Source: Ulva prolifera (lineage: Eukaryota; Chlorophyta; Ulvophyceae; Ulvales; Ulvaceae). From it: DNA of 64,000 nt. A model generated the notes under the pieces. That model saw only the letters and a program-made list of their open reading frames with translations. It was not told where the DNA came from and made no database searches. Made by a program: the position numbers and the translations under genes. This document shows, in pieces, positions 22,956 to 33,241 of this stretch; positions within the stretch are counted from its first letter, which is position 1; the number at the start of each line of letters is the position of its first letter. The stretch lies in NCBI GenBank assembly GCA_023078555.1, contig CM041199.1, positions 2,662,513-2,726,512 on the forward strand. The letters run 5' to 3'.

Positions 22956-23036
22956 CTGGGAATGCTAGCCTCATCAGCGCAAGGCTGGAGCGCTGAACAG
23001 CTTCCTGGTCATCAAAGAAATCCGCGGCCTCCACAG
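22956..23036 (-). CDS. Probable upstream exon of the LRR gene
   Basis: On the minus strand it follows GAACTTCAG and ends at TTCCCAG|GTGATG. It reads VEAADFFDDQEAVQRSS then LALMRLAF, a good coding composition. The frame stays open to 22558, including VHSFFNYLLAAEA, so a further exon may lie between here and 22585. Assignment to the LRR gene rests on position and strand only. Copy at 58294-58374. Confidence 0.45.
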
Positions 23037-23230
23037 CTGAAGTTCTACTGCCGCAAGAGCTGTGGATGCATGAGCTTGTTGTGTCTCATTCTCAGTGCAG
23101 CTGCTGTCCTTCAGTCGGATCAGGAAGCACTGGTGCCAAGCAATGCATGTCAAATCTACAGAGCCCTGAGTCATGTACCGCCTATTTGTTCTTGCTTCCA
23201 TGTTTGGCGACCCAAGCTGTTCTGCATATG

Positions 23231-23530
23231 CTAAGGACTATGACGACTGACCGGCAGACTCAGCTGCACATTGAGCGTAGGGTGATGGTGTATGCCTGTG
23301 CTGGCGCACAGATCAGTACGTGCGCGGCACACATACAGCACACCCGAGATCACCACTCTGGCATTCGGGATCACACGGCTCTTAATTTTGAGTATCGTGA
23401 CGCATGTATGGCAGGGACTATGGCTGCCAAGTTTCAACTTCAGCTGCTGCACATCGAGTGCATGTTGCTGGTGTGTGCTTGTGCTGGCACACAACACGGC
23501 AAATCTGCGGCACTTGTACAGCACACACGT
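23231..23530 (+). repeat. 183-bp tandem duplication in frame
   Basis: Two diverged units, starting near 23231 and 23411, both contain CTGCACAT(T/C)GAG, TG(C/T)TGGC(G/A)CACA and GTACAGCACAC-like blocks. In the frame of the open ORF 23066-23640 both give LHIE, then ACAG(A/T)Q, then QHTR, spaced by exactly 61 residues. Frame conservation hints at coding use, but the product is not recognised and the ORF runs straight into poly-G. Copy at 58569-58868. Confidence 0.6.
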
Positions 23531-23640
23531 TTAGGCGGTGACCGCACTGGCTTGCCGTGCGCCCAGATGGCTGGCTTTGCACTCGGCGTGCCGCGACATT
23601 GGCGACGCCCTAGCCGTGCAATTTGCGTTTCGCCCGCCGT

Positions 23641-23669
<29 letters not shown>
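23641..23669 (+). repeat. Poly-G tract (29 G), first copy
   Basis: Uninterrupted G run directly after CGCCCGCCGT, followed by G/T-rich sequence. It marks the end of the shared A sequence except for about 36 bases beyond it. Confidence 0.97.
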
Positions 23670-23671
<2 letters not shown>

Positions 23672-23706
23672 GAGGGTTTGGGAAGGCCTTGCTAGGGCTT
23701 TGCGGA

Positions 23707-24420
23707 TTGGGGGTTGAGGGGGAACAGGTGAGCGGGGTGGTGTGCGGGTGGGGGCTATTTACTGGGCGGGGTGGGTTTTTTCTGGGGGAGGCTTGGGCCT
23801 TCCCCTGAATCGTTGCGGGCGTCGTTGTGTTTGGCTTTGCAGCTTGGGCTGCGTGTGCTTTCCGGGCTCTGGGTCCGGGCTTTGGGACGGGGTGCGAGCG
23901 GGGTTGGGCGTGCGAATGCTCCTACACCTAAAAAAACCTCAAACACACGCAGCCTTGTGCCTGCACGCAAATCGACCCCGCCGCTTGCGCGGCGGCTCAA
24001 GCTGGCGGCCCGGCCATCGCCGGCCCAACGTGATAGTCACCGTCCCCACCTACACTCTCGCGTTCGATCAGCGCAGCCCCGAGCGGCAGAGCCACGCCTG
24101 TGTGTGCACGGCTGCGGCCAGGGCGGGTGCTGCTGACAGGGCGGGTGCTGCTGACATGTGCGGTTGCATAGGTGTGTTGGTCTGTGCTGCGTGTTGCTGG
24201 TTGCGTACGCGTGGGTGTGCGGTTTTCCTGGTTGTTTCCCGTGCTGCTACCTGCCTCGCTTGCTTTGTCCTTGTAACACAGATCACCTGTGTTTGCACGT
24301 ATTCATTCCATTGCAGAGGTCACATACTCCGGTGCCTATGCATGTACAGTGGGACCCCGCTCAGTCAGTACAGGTGGGTCTGTTGCACGTGCACTGCTGA
24401 TGACTGCCACTTTGTTGCAG
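23707..24420. other. Left edge of unique segment B, G/T-rich then mixed
   Basis: A 303-codon open frame spans 23742-24653, but its protein is Cys/Trp/Gly-rich and typical of chance translation of G/T-rich DNA. An 18-bp perfect tandem duplication lies at 24120-24155. No supported gene. Confidence 0.45.
24120..24155 (+). repeat. 18-bp tandem duplication
   Basis: Two perfect, adjacent copies of a unit containing GGGCGGGTGCTGCTGAC. Confidence 0.9.
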
Positions 24421-24670
24421 AGGCATGTTCTTGCTCTGCGAAGTGGCTGATGATCGAATTGCGGCTTTGGAGAATGTTGTGTCAAGCTATGTGTGGCGCT
24501 GTGCAGCTGTGTGCAGCGAGGTGGACAGCCAGCCATGTCTGCAATATTTCTGCAGATGTGCGGTCATTGATGTGGAGCAGTTGTGTGCACGACAGCAAGT
24601 TGTCACGCTCTTTCGCGCCCAGTGCATTGTTTCCCGCAACGAGAAAACGATGAACCCTTTGCAATACTAA
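24421..24670 (+). CDS. Candidate terminal exon, 82 codons, unknown product
   Basis: Follows CACTTTGTTGCAG (ending at 24420) and ends at TAA. Charged, balanced composition (FLLCEVADDRIAALENVV, then VIDVEQLCARQQVVTLF). Overlaps the end of the long chance frame 23742-24653 but is more protein-like. Upstream exons are not identified. Confidence 0.45.
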
Positions 24671-24816
24671 GTGCAAGCAAGCGTGGGGAGCAATGCTACA
24701 GCAGCAGTTGGGCTGTAAGGCACATACCGCCTGTACAGCAAACTGTGGTGTTGGTCCGTTCAGCAAATAAGCGTCCCATATCCCTGATCCACGATAACAG
24801 CTACATTATCGATTAA

Positions 24817-25326
24817 TTGGCTGCGGGTGCAGCCTCATTCGCATGTGTCTTTAATGAAGGGCTGCGGTCCATCAACACGATATGTGTCTTTCGTAGGACC
24901 TGCTTGCGCACACAACGCGATATTGACATAATATACATGAGCACCACTGTGAGGCACCTGCCGGAGCCTTTCATGCAGCCTGTAATGCGAAGGTACGGTC
25001 AATTGCGCACTGAAGAAGCCGTATTCGACAGGTGCATGCGCATGCTGTACGTCAAACATACAAAGCACGTTACTAGATGTAATTCGCCTCTTACAGCAGC
25101 TAATCGAACTGAGTTATGCTGTGTCACCACTGGCACAAACTTCTCGAGAGAACGGTGGCACGCACACGACCACGCGTGGCCACGCCGGGGAGCGGGGCCT
25201 ACAGCTACCGGAGTCGAGATCACACAGAGGTGTTCAATGCACCTGAAATTGAGTATACATAGTAGTCAGATATACGTATACAGTAGTACTTGTGTCACGT
25301 TTGATGCTGTATTGACAAGTGTCTGA
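24817..25326 (+). CDS. Open frame of 169 codons, unknown product
   Basis: The middle part (RDIDIIYMSTTVRHL, RRYGQLRTEEAVFDRCMRM) looks coding; both ends are weaker. No splice sites stand out and no domain is recognised. Confidence 0.35.
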   Translation: MAAGAASFACVFNEGLRSINTICVFRRTCLRTQRDIDIIYMSTTVRHLPEPFMQPVMRRYGQLRTEEAVFDRCMRMLYVKHTKHVTRCNSPLTAANRTELCCVTTGTNFSRERWHAHDHAWPRRGAGPTATGVEITQRCSMHLKLSIHSSQIYVYSSTCVTFDAVLTSV

Positions 25327-25852
25327 GAATATCAGCATGATTCTGGACTTCATGGGCAAACTGTGACCTGTGCCAGTGCTCACAGGACTTCCTCGTAACA
25401 AGAATGGAGCGGTGAAGAGCTCCTGAGTCTTTTATCTCACTGGATCATAAATCGAATCGAGACTCCGTCAAGCAGGCGTGCCTGCCAAATACAACTCAGA
25501 CCGATGGAGCAATGGGAACGGGAGACACGTTGCCTCTCAGACATGCTAAAGTAATTGCTAGGATTAGGAGCGCGGTGTCCAAGGTGTGCCCTTCTGTGCC
25601 CCAATCCAAAGCATCGCTACAATTTGCATCATTGATGCCTTGGCTACGCTTCTGACCCAAACCGCCATGATCATCACGGATGGACTCACAAAAGCGCCGC
25701 AATTTGAGTGTGGGCTCGGGCATGATAATACACCAGCATTTCGCAATGGCACGGAATGAAAATGGCAGTGTGCCCAGAATAGTGCCTGTGTTGACATGTT
25801 AATTCATGTCAAATTATGGAGCACTGATATGAAATTCGGTGATGTTATGCAG

Positions 25853-26283
25853 GCTCAAGATGTTATGATCGCTGCTACGCGGCTGAATGTACGAAGAGTT
25901 CAGAATTCTTGCATGCCCAAAGCAGTACATGGGACAATGTGTGGCTCCCCCGTCGAATGTCTCTACAAAGCAGTCTGATCGTGTCCGGGCGTTTCCTGGT
26001 GCGCTCAAACTGCGATTATGACAGGCATCAAAGTGACGGAGAAGGACTTGATCGCATACGCAAGTGCTATCGCGGCGATGTGTGCTGCAGGATAGCAAAA
26101 ATGTCTTGCGCTGAAGAAGGCATGGCTGATCTGAAGAAAACATGCAACGAAATCAGGGCTCTTGTTCAGAAAATGTTCAACGGTGTACCACCAGCGGGCC
26201 TGCCCGTCCCTCCACCGGATGAGGAGAGTCCATGGCTGAACGATGCAATGTGGCAGGCTGTGGAGGTGCATGTCATTATATGA
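25853..26283 (+). pseudogene. Decayed paralogue of the C-terminal domain of the 4470-9044 gene
   Basis: Similarity to 8376-8802 begins exactly after GTTATGCAG, as in the intact gene after GTGGTGCAG, which supports that acceptor. Shared blocks: VRRVQ, GVSW.AQ, KVT..DL..Y..AIAAMCAA, then KMFNG, GLPVPP and SPWLNDAMW. In the last block most codon differences are synonymous (about 15 against 5), the mark of past protein-level selection. The copy has TGA at 25976 between the first two blocks and loses one base near 26090, so it is broken as read. The last block is open to 26283. Confidence 0.7.
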
Positions 26284-27667
26284 AGAAGCCTAGGTTGAAC
26301 TGTGCCATGTACACCATAACAAACATGGCATCAGCATCCTCCACAATATACATAAACAGCCCTCCTGCGTAAGGTTCAAAATCTGCTATCGCTAGGCAGC
26401 AGTGTGCAATCATGCCCGTGGGAAGCCGCCCTCCTTGATGCCATTTCGCTGTAGCTACACTGTACCCCGTTGTCTGGAGTACAGCGGTGCTGCGTGCTTC
26501 TGCCAGGCAGACACAACTGACGCTGTTCTGAGTACAATAGGCACATAAGCCAAGACGCCACAGTTTACCTGAGGATTTCGACTCAGTATTCTAATCATCA
26601 TCTCGTGTATACATTACTTTTCAATGTCAACGGTTTCACCCCTTCTGAGAGGTCTCGTCCAGTGTAAGTTCAGTCTTGCAGAAGACCTTCAGTCTGCGAT
26701 TTTGGCTTGATCTTGACTGCCTGATCGCATGAGCTGTAGAGTTCCTGATCTCACACCGGTGAGTTGTCAATGTCTCTGGACAATTGGGTTCCCATGGCAT
26801 GGCTACTTTGGCCATACATGGCACAATCCTACTCAGACTTCATGAGTGGCAACGCCATGAATGCCAGTACAGGCCAGCATATACTGCAACAGCCTGCCAC
26901 AGGCCTTGCCAGAATGCACGCCATAGCTACAGCCACAGGGTAAAACGCAATGCATGCCACTGCAACCGCCAGTAATCCATCAGTTGAAATCGCAGTCAAT
27001 GCTGCAGTCAACACCACAAGTATCAGAATCATCAAATACAAGGCGAGCTAGGCGAACCTCGTAGCAAGACACATACTGTAGGAACGGCAACGCGGGTGTC
27101 AACACATGCCTGTAGCTCTGGAGTCCCATGTAACACAAGACATGCATACATCAGGGTACAAAGTGCCAATGAACATCGTGGTGCGCCTGATAGCAGCAGA
27201 AACAGTGCGTTGATGTATATTGAGCAACAACTATGACCATGCCATTTAATTGAGAAAGAGCTGCAAATGGTAACACCATCGGAATTCTGATCTTGGTGCA
27301 GCATGCGGTGTTGAGGATTCACCGCGAGAGGCCACCTGAAGGTTCAATTTACGCACTACGGTAAATTTTCCAACAGGTTCAATACTCTCGTGCTTCACCA
27401 GGACTTCATGCAGCTGGATTTGGAAAATATTATACAGCATTCAAACCAACTAATGGCAACATAGCAATTCATCCCATACCGAGAGAAGGATTTTATACAC
27501 AAAAGTTGCACGAGCACATCACAGACATTCCACATGCGAACTGAAGAGAATCATGTCACAGCAGCTTGGAACATTACATGGTGGTGCATGCAAGACTGAG
27601 CAACAGGATTGGCGAGAGTGCAGAGCGGTAATGCCAATGCAACTGCGGTCATGCTGTATAAATTGTT
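26284..27667. other. Mostly no supported gene
   Basis: One coding-like stretch, about 26838-27050 on the plus strand (NAMNASTGQHILQQPATG, then VEIAVNAAVNTTS), has a low-complexity Ala/Asn/Thr style like the 76-residue repeats, but contains an in-frame TAA and competes with an open His/Cys-rich frame. The remaining sequence is unremarkable. Confidence 0.4.
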
Positions 27668-28331
27668 GTGATGGATTTATTGTGGCAGTCTAAGCGCGCT
27701 GGTCGAGATCTCAGTCACAGCATCCCGGTCAGCAAAGTGACAGACAGAGGATTGCATGCGAATACCAATGGCTATTGTGCAGCCTGGCAGACACCGCCGA
27801 GACCCTTAAATCATGACCTATTTGCCTGCAAATTGTCACTTTCAAGATCTGTCAGGCCGGCGTAGGCTCTGTCGCGTGGGCCAACGTGGCGATGAAGAGT
27901 TTGCATGCAAGTGCAGCACGGCCATCGAACGGCACTCAGCTAGCAATAGCTATTGCTATGAGCATGCAGACATAAACCTATGTACGGCACATGCCACAAG
28001 TTGGTCAGACGGCATGTTTAACAGTATCACCCCTGGCAGACAGATAATAAATGCAACTGTATCTCCAACGGTCTTCTTCTTGTGCATGATACGTCTGCAA
28101 GCCACAAGAAATCGTCAAAGGCAGCGACAGCAGAACCGTCACCTGTTTGAGTCCCACATGATGCCTGCGTTTTCATGCAAGCCAATCTTGTCAGACTTCA
28201 TCACGCTGGGCTATGTGGCTGCGCACCTCCATGTGCGCACCTACTTCCAAGTTGAAGTCCGCTGCGGTGTCACGCATGACCTGCAGCAAGGTAGGCACAA
28301 TGGAATACAGCACAAAGTTGCAGTCACCTGA
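27668..28331 (+). CDS. Candidate exons of a spliced gene, unknown product
   Basis: Two open frames: 27668-27865 (with HSIPVSKVTDRGLHANTN after GAGATCTCAG) and 27813-28331 (RGDEEFACKCSTAIERHS and, later, a Gln/Arg-rich run). Both look partly coding. Splice path not resolved; they lie directly upstream of the exon at 28271-28539 in the same orientation. Confidence 0.35.
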
Positions 28332-28539
28332 GGGAATGAAGTTCACTGACGACGTGAGATTTAGCACGTGCCACAGAGAGGACTACAGTGACACTGTGGA
28401 GCGTTCACAACTGGAAGATGTGACAAAGCAGATGCGTAGGGTCACCCAGGCATCGAACGGTGGCGAGTGCGCATGGCTCAGCTACTCTGACAGCAGAGTG
28501 ATGGAGTCAAAACAGACAACAACACACGAGTATATGTAG
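28271..28539 (+). CDS. Candidate terminal exon, unknown product
   Basis: Open and strongly charged: MKFTDDVRFSTCHREDYSD, then ERSQLEDVTKQMRRVTQ, ending at TAG 28537-28539. An acceptor may be GACCTGCAG or GCAGCAAG near 28290. Likely the 3' end of the gene whose upstream exons are at 27.7-28.3 kb. Confidence 0.5.
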
Positions 28540-28889
28540 GAATGTAGGAGCGCGGTGGAGGCGGCGCGGCGGATGGCGGCGAGGTCGCCCCATGCGCGGC
28601 AGGAGGCGGCCAGGCCGGAGGGGGCCTGGGTGTAGGCGGTGAGGCGGATGGCGGCGAGGACGACCCATGCGCGAGACAGGACACCGCCGAGGAGGTTTTG
28701 GCTGGAGGCGTCCACGCAGAGGAGATCGAAGCTGCCGTGAGCGAGGCGGACGGAGCCCAGTCCGGAGCGAGCGCGGCTAAAGGCGGCGACGCTGGCTTTG
28801 GCCCGGCTGCCGCAGTCGCAGCGGGAGGGGGCAGGGCCGGTGCGAGCTGCTCCTCCTATGCATTTCTGGCAGCCGTGGAGTAGCCACAT
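28529..28889 (-). CDS. GC-rich open frame, minus strand, unknown product
   Basis: A 120-codon stretch with two similar halves (SRAWVVLAAIRLTAY and CRAWGDLAAIRRAAS), suggesting an internal duplication. The composition changes abruptly to GC-rich here. The opposite strand is also nearly open, as is usual in GC-rich DNA, so the strand is uncertain. Confidence 0.35.
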
Positions 28890-29091
28890 GTATATGCATG
28901 GATTGGCATGTCGCTTTCAGGTCCCGCACCAGTAGCGGCGCCGTCCCTCCGATGCTCAACGCCTTTCCATCATGGGTCGCACTTGTAGTTACATTATCCT
29001 TTCGGCCCGGTCCGGCAGACCTCCACGTATGCAGTGGCTAGCAGTGTGAAGTGTACACAATGTTTCATAGGCCGTCTCTGAACGGTGCACT

Positions 29092-31322
29092 ATGGCGGAG
29101 CAAGTAGACCTGTTTTGTAATGCAGGCTTGGTCAAGGTGGTAGTTATGCTGGTGCTGGTGATTGCGAGTGCATTGCTGGCTGCACATGTGCGCCTGTGGC
29201 CTGCCCAGCTGCCTCCCCAGAATGTCAAGTCGCGGACTCCGCACGGGACCTCGAAATGGAGAGCGCCCCAGCTTGTTGTGAGCATGAAATCACCTGCTAT
29301 TTCAGTGCATCCAAGGAAGCAGTGGTCCCAGCATGATATTAGGGATCGGAGTGCATCCAAGCACGAAGTGACTACGCAGTCACGTCTTGTCTCGGTATGT
29401 TTTTCTGAGCCCAGGTGGTCCAAGAAGTTCATGTCCCACATATTTTGCATTATTTGTGTGGTAGGTTCTAGCTGATGACACGAACCCACAATGATATTGG
29501 TTGCTTTGCAGTAACTGCTGGAGCTCCAATCGCAATCACATATCGCATGTGCTGTCCATCTCAAGTCTCAAATGGACACAACTACAAGCATGTGCTGTAC
29601 CCATTTTCAAGTGCTGCAAGCAATTCAAACAATTATGCGCAGGTAGCATCAGAGGCTGCGTCCACAGCGATAGGTGCAGAGATGGGAGATTTCCTGAACA
29701 GTGTCGGTTGCGATGCGGACATCAGTACACCGCCGTTGCCCAAGTGGCACTTGGTGCATGATACCTGTGGTATCACAGCCCCCACCGCAAACGACAACGT
29801 CTCTGGTCGTATGACCATGCTTGACGCTGTCACCGACACACAGGGACCTGGTAGGGCTGCACAGCCGATGCTGAAGATCCATGTGGACACGCCTGCTCAC
29901 ATGAATGACATGCACAGGACAAGCTCGGCACTGTCTTCATTTAGAAACATTTTGGGGATCGACTTCACTCCCGCCACATGTAGCGCTCTGCTGACGGAGG
30001 TATGATTCTGCAGTTGGGACATGAGTAAAGTCTGCTCACGCCGCTGAGCAACTCGCATGCGCTGTTTCGCAGTTTCCCATCTCGCTGCCTTTGCCGGTAG
30101 AACCAAGTGTCAGAAGTATGAGTCCACTGCCCGTACATGCAGCCACCTAGACAGGTAGCTACGTGTAGCCAGCCACAGAGTGAAAATACTCCTGTGAACA
30201 TTGTTTGCGTGGCCAGCATTCCAACCCATCATGTGCAGGCCGTACAGATGTCTGCGCCTGCAGCGAATGATACAGCATTGCTCGGAAGAAAACACAGATT
30301 TGAGACTGATGTGGACATCCGAGACCGTTGCACACCCTCACCGATTGAGTTGCCGTTAGCATACGGCAGACGTGACATCAGATGCGCAGTCTCGGGCCGG
30401 AACAGCATGGTTAGCCTAGTGCACGCGCCGGGTTCGCTCTCTGACACACACATGCCCATCGCGGCCACCCCAGCGCTTCTGCTTGACGCTTCAGGGGAAT
30501 CGTCAGCTGATGTTGCAACTCTACACGGGACGACAATACTTCCTGATGTCATACACATACTGACTCGCGGCTCCACCAGCCCCACGTGTCCTGCTTCTTC
30601 AGAGGTGCGCTACACACGCACCAGGCCTCAGGTCTCTCAGCATGTTCGCAAGGGGGACCGATCAATGCCGCTACACACTCAGCTAACATCTATGCTGCGT
30701 GTAGCTGTACAGTGCGTACATATGGCAGTAGCCTCGTGTATACTTGCGTACCAGGTGGTGCTCAATATGAGATGACTCATCGCATACTAGTCTATAGGAT
30801 ACCAATCCTCTAGACTGCATGCAGAACCCGAAGACACCGTTAACAGCACGCCAGAACCACTTTGACAAATAAAAAACGGTCTTTGGATCAGTGCAGGTAG
30901 CTGTTATTGGCTCAAAGACGCACACTCATGAGCAGGCTGTTACACATCGTGCAAGAGCAAACAAGCCAGGGACAGCAGGGAATATGCTGCTGCTAGGCTC
31001 ATCGGCTGGCCAGAGCAAAGGAAATCCGCAGACCAGTGCAGAGCAGCAGGGGAGTGAGGTAGATTCATGTCACTCCCAAGAAAGCTACAAGTTTCTAGAG
31101 GAGACCACGTTACAAGTTTGTGACATCGAGGAATTTGAGCAAGATGAGCCTCAGGACCACATCACAGGGTGGGATGCCATAGAGATGGTGATAGATCTCA
31201 CCCTTGTTCTCACATTTCGAGAATACCTGATGAGCGCACCACGACTGCAAGCGCTTGCGCTACTTGCCAGTGCAGGGCTTGTTCGATGGTGCATCAACAA
31301 TTTTATTGGTGTATGGTGGTAA
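29092..31322 (+). CDS. Four-exon gene, 622-residue predicted membrane protein, unknown function
   Basis: Exons 29092-29394, 29472-29999, 30143-30754 and 30897-31322. Every exon length is a multiple of three and every intron (77, 143 and 142 bases) is phase 0 with good sites: CTCG|GTATGT, GGTTCTAG, ACGGAG|GTATGA, TACATGCAG, TACCAG|GTGGTG, CAGTGCAG. It begins at ATG and ends at TAA. Residues about 13-34 form a hydrophobic helix (VVVMLVLVIASALLA) behind a short N-terminus, fitting a signal anchor. The middle is Ser/Thr/Ala/Pro-rich and probably disordered. Exon four carries an acidic stretch (CDIEEFEQDEPQ) then a second hydrophobic region near the C-terminus. TAA overlaps a GTAAGA, so a further exon is possible. 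No family recognised. Confidence 0.72.
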
Positions 31323-32150
31323 GAATTTCCAGGTGACAACATAATATATTAAGAAATGCATGGTGGCTGATGCTCAACGATGAAGCAGCATAGAGATGTG
31401 CCGTATGTGCGCGGTGTGCATGGTGACAAAAGCGCTGTCTGCCAAATGGTTGCTGAATGCTCTTCTGTACACATGCAAAAACAACGGATAGATGCTTCAC
31501 GAATGCCAAAAGCAAGAGTGTGCATTGTGTCAGACGCAGGCACACTTTAAAGCTGCAACGTAGCCACTGTACACTGCAAAGTTCATGAACTTACTATCCA
31601 TGCGCACAGTGCACTGGCAATCCATGCGCACAGTCCAAAACCCAATTTGAGACAATCGCTGCGATGACCTAGGAAATATGTAGACATTGGCTTGGCCTTA
31701 AACGGTCAGACCAGTGCTGGGTAAGGTGTCGTTGATTCACGCTGTTGTAAAGCTCAGAGGCGATGAAGCTCAGAAAATGAAACAACATTAGAATGCAGAG
31801 AGTATGTAAGCTGCCCTCACACGAGCATAGCAAACGTTCAAGCGCATACCGGAGGCAGCTGGCACAGAAATCTCACCTTTAAGGTTTAAAAAGCGCTGGC
31901 CAACACTGCACAGAATCAAAGTACTCTTAAACGTCAATGTTGGCCCGTGGCGACGTCCGCAGGCCCAGTGCAAACTGCTATGCACACTCGCCGGTGGCGG
32001 TCAGACCGTCCTCGACAGACAGCACCCGGTCGTCCTGCCATGAGGATACACAGGCAGACTTTCACGCCGACACGTGTGAAAAGGTGTCCCAGTCGAAGCC
32101 ATAGGCCTGATGTCTTTTGACCCCGACGTCGAGCACAGGCCAGAGCCCTG
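31323..32150. other. No supported gene
   Basis: Short frames only. A 15-bp direct repeat (24-bp period) lies at 31596-31634. Confidence 0.45.
31596..31634 (+). repeat. 15-bp direct repeat, 24-bp period
   Basis: ATCCATGCGCACAGT at 31596-31610 and 31620-31634. Confidence 0.9.
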
Positions 32151-32777
32151 ATGTACGACCAACAAGGGAGTGCAGTGTTGATCATTGTCGCGACGGCGGC
32201 TCGGAGCGCTCTGCAGCTCGGAGCGCCATCTGCAGAAAAAGTGGTCAGGTGTGCGCAGCTCGGCTACATGCAATGGGGTCAGTGCTCAGCTGTGCGACAG
32301 ACTCGAAACCAGGCAAGATTTGTTCTACGCAAGTATGTACGTAAGAGTTTTTTTGTAGCGCTCACCTGCATGAATGGGGTCGAGTGGTCGATCTGTGATC
32401 ATACTGTTCTGCTGCCTTGTTTCGCGTTACTAGCACAGCTACATGAGCCCATGGAAGGGGGAACAGGACTTGCCGAATGCAACGATGATGACATGAAGGA
32501 AAATGTTGCCTCCGTGGCTGAGGATGTTGCCGTGCAGACGACGTCGTGGGATGGTGCGCTCGGGCTTCGTTCATGGCGTCGTGGTGCTCAAACTGGCATC
32601 AGTACACCTTTGACAATGAAGATTATGCAGACCTCCTGCGGACGGCGTGCGCGGAGGGCGTGTGTACGGTGTGTTTTTGTGTCTGGCTGCTGCACACGAC
32701 CAGAGATGGTTGTACATGTTTCATCAATAGCCTCATGCGTGATCAAGAAGCGGTGCCACCTACAAGCAACTCAATGA
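32151..32777 (+). CDS. Open frame of 208 codons, unknown product
   Basis: The middle of the frame looks coding (ECNDDDMKENVASVAEDVA, then SWDGALGLRSWRRGAQTG). A second frame starting near 32600 (YTFDNEDYADLLRTACAEG) is equally protein-like, so a splice or frameshift near 32540-32600 is likely. No domain recognised. Confidence 0.4.
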   Translation: MYDQQGSAVLIIVATAARSALQLGAPSAEKVVRCAQLGYMQWGQCSAVRQTRNQARFVLRKYVRKSFFVALTCMNGVEWSICDHTVLLPCFALLAQLHEPMEGGTGLAECNDDDMKENVASVAEDVAVQTTSWDGALGLRSWRRGAQTGISTPLTMKIMQTSCGRRARRACVRCVFVSGCCTRPEMVVHVSSIASCVIKKRCHLQATQ

Positions 32778-33018
32778 GCTCGACATCGCTGCATCCTCTT
32801 GGTTTGAATCTCAAATAATGAGCCTTGACCGCAGCCACGATCTCGAGCCAAAACCTGGCATCATCTGCAGGAATCTACTTTGGTTTCTTTAAGATAGCTC
32901 TGCAGGCCGCCATGGGCAGCCGAGCTTGTCAGATTTTCTCCAGCTGCAAGACTGCAAGTACCTTCCAGCATGCCGCCTCTCGATGAGACCTACCCAGGAT
33001 TTGGGCAATCTACCTCAG

Positions 33019-33241
33019 CTTCATTGCAATATTGTATGCATCGCCACGTGCAGAGAGCCCTCATAGATTCACTGACAACGAAGATGACTGGGAATTTGCA
33101 CACTGTGTCTGATTCAGTGCTTTTGACGAATTCATGTCAGACGGTGAACTCGACAGCTAGGTCAAATTGCCAGTTAAGCTGGGAAACGTACACCGGCATG
33201 ACCCTGCCGGTCACCTGGCCTCTGTTGGTCTCACTGATCAG
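33019..33241 (+). pseudogene. Exon-like block with two in-frame stops
   Basis: Bounded by TCTACCTCAG and a consensus donor GATCAG|GTGAGT. The frame reads FTDNEDDWEFAHCV, TGA (33110), FSAFDEFMSDGELDS, TAG (33158), VKLPVKLGNVHRHDPAG, LASVGLTDQ. The acidic, structured composition on both sides of each stop suggests a formerly coding exon. Another frame is open in the last third, so a different splice path could avoid the stops. Confidence 0.4.

Larger units (their letters stand above)
1..23706 (+). repeat. Left copy (A) of a 23.7-kb direct repeat
   Basis: This stretch reappears at 35341-59202 in the same orientation. Essentially every open frame recurs at +35338 with the same length. The only substitution I noticed in the body is at 7443 (G) against 42781 (A), a Gly to Asp change in the last 76-residue repeat. 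The first 170 or so bases differ from the partner by several one-base indels, which shifts the offset from 35340 to 35338. The copy ends at the poly-G tract plus about 36 bases. I did not compare base by base along the whole length. Confidence 0.95.

Noticed and set aside
23742-24653. 303-codon open frame at the left edge of B
   Set aside because: Cys/Trp/Gly-rich translation of G/T-rich DNA, and a more protein-like exon (24421-24670) overlaps it in another frame.
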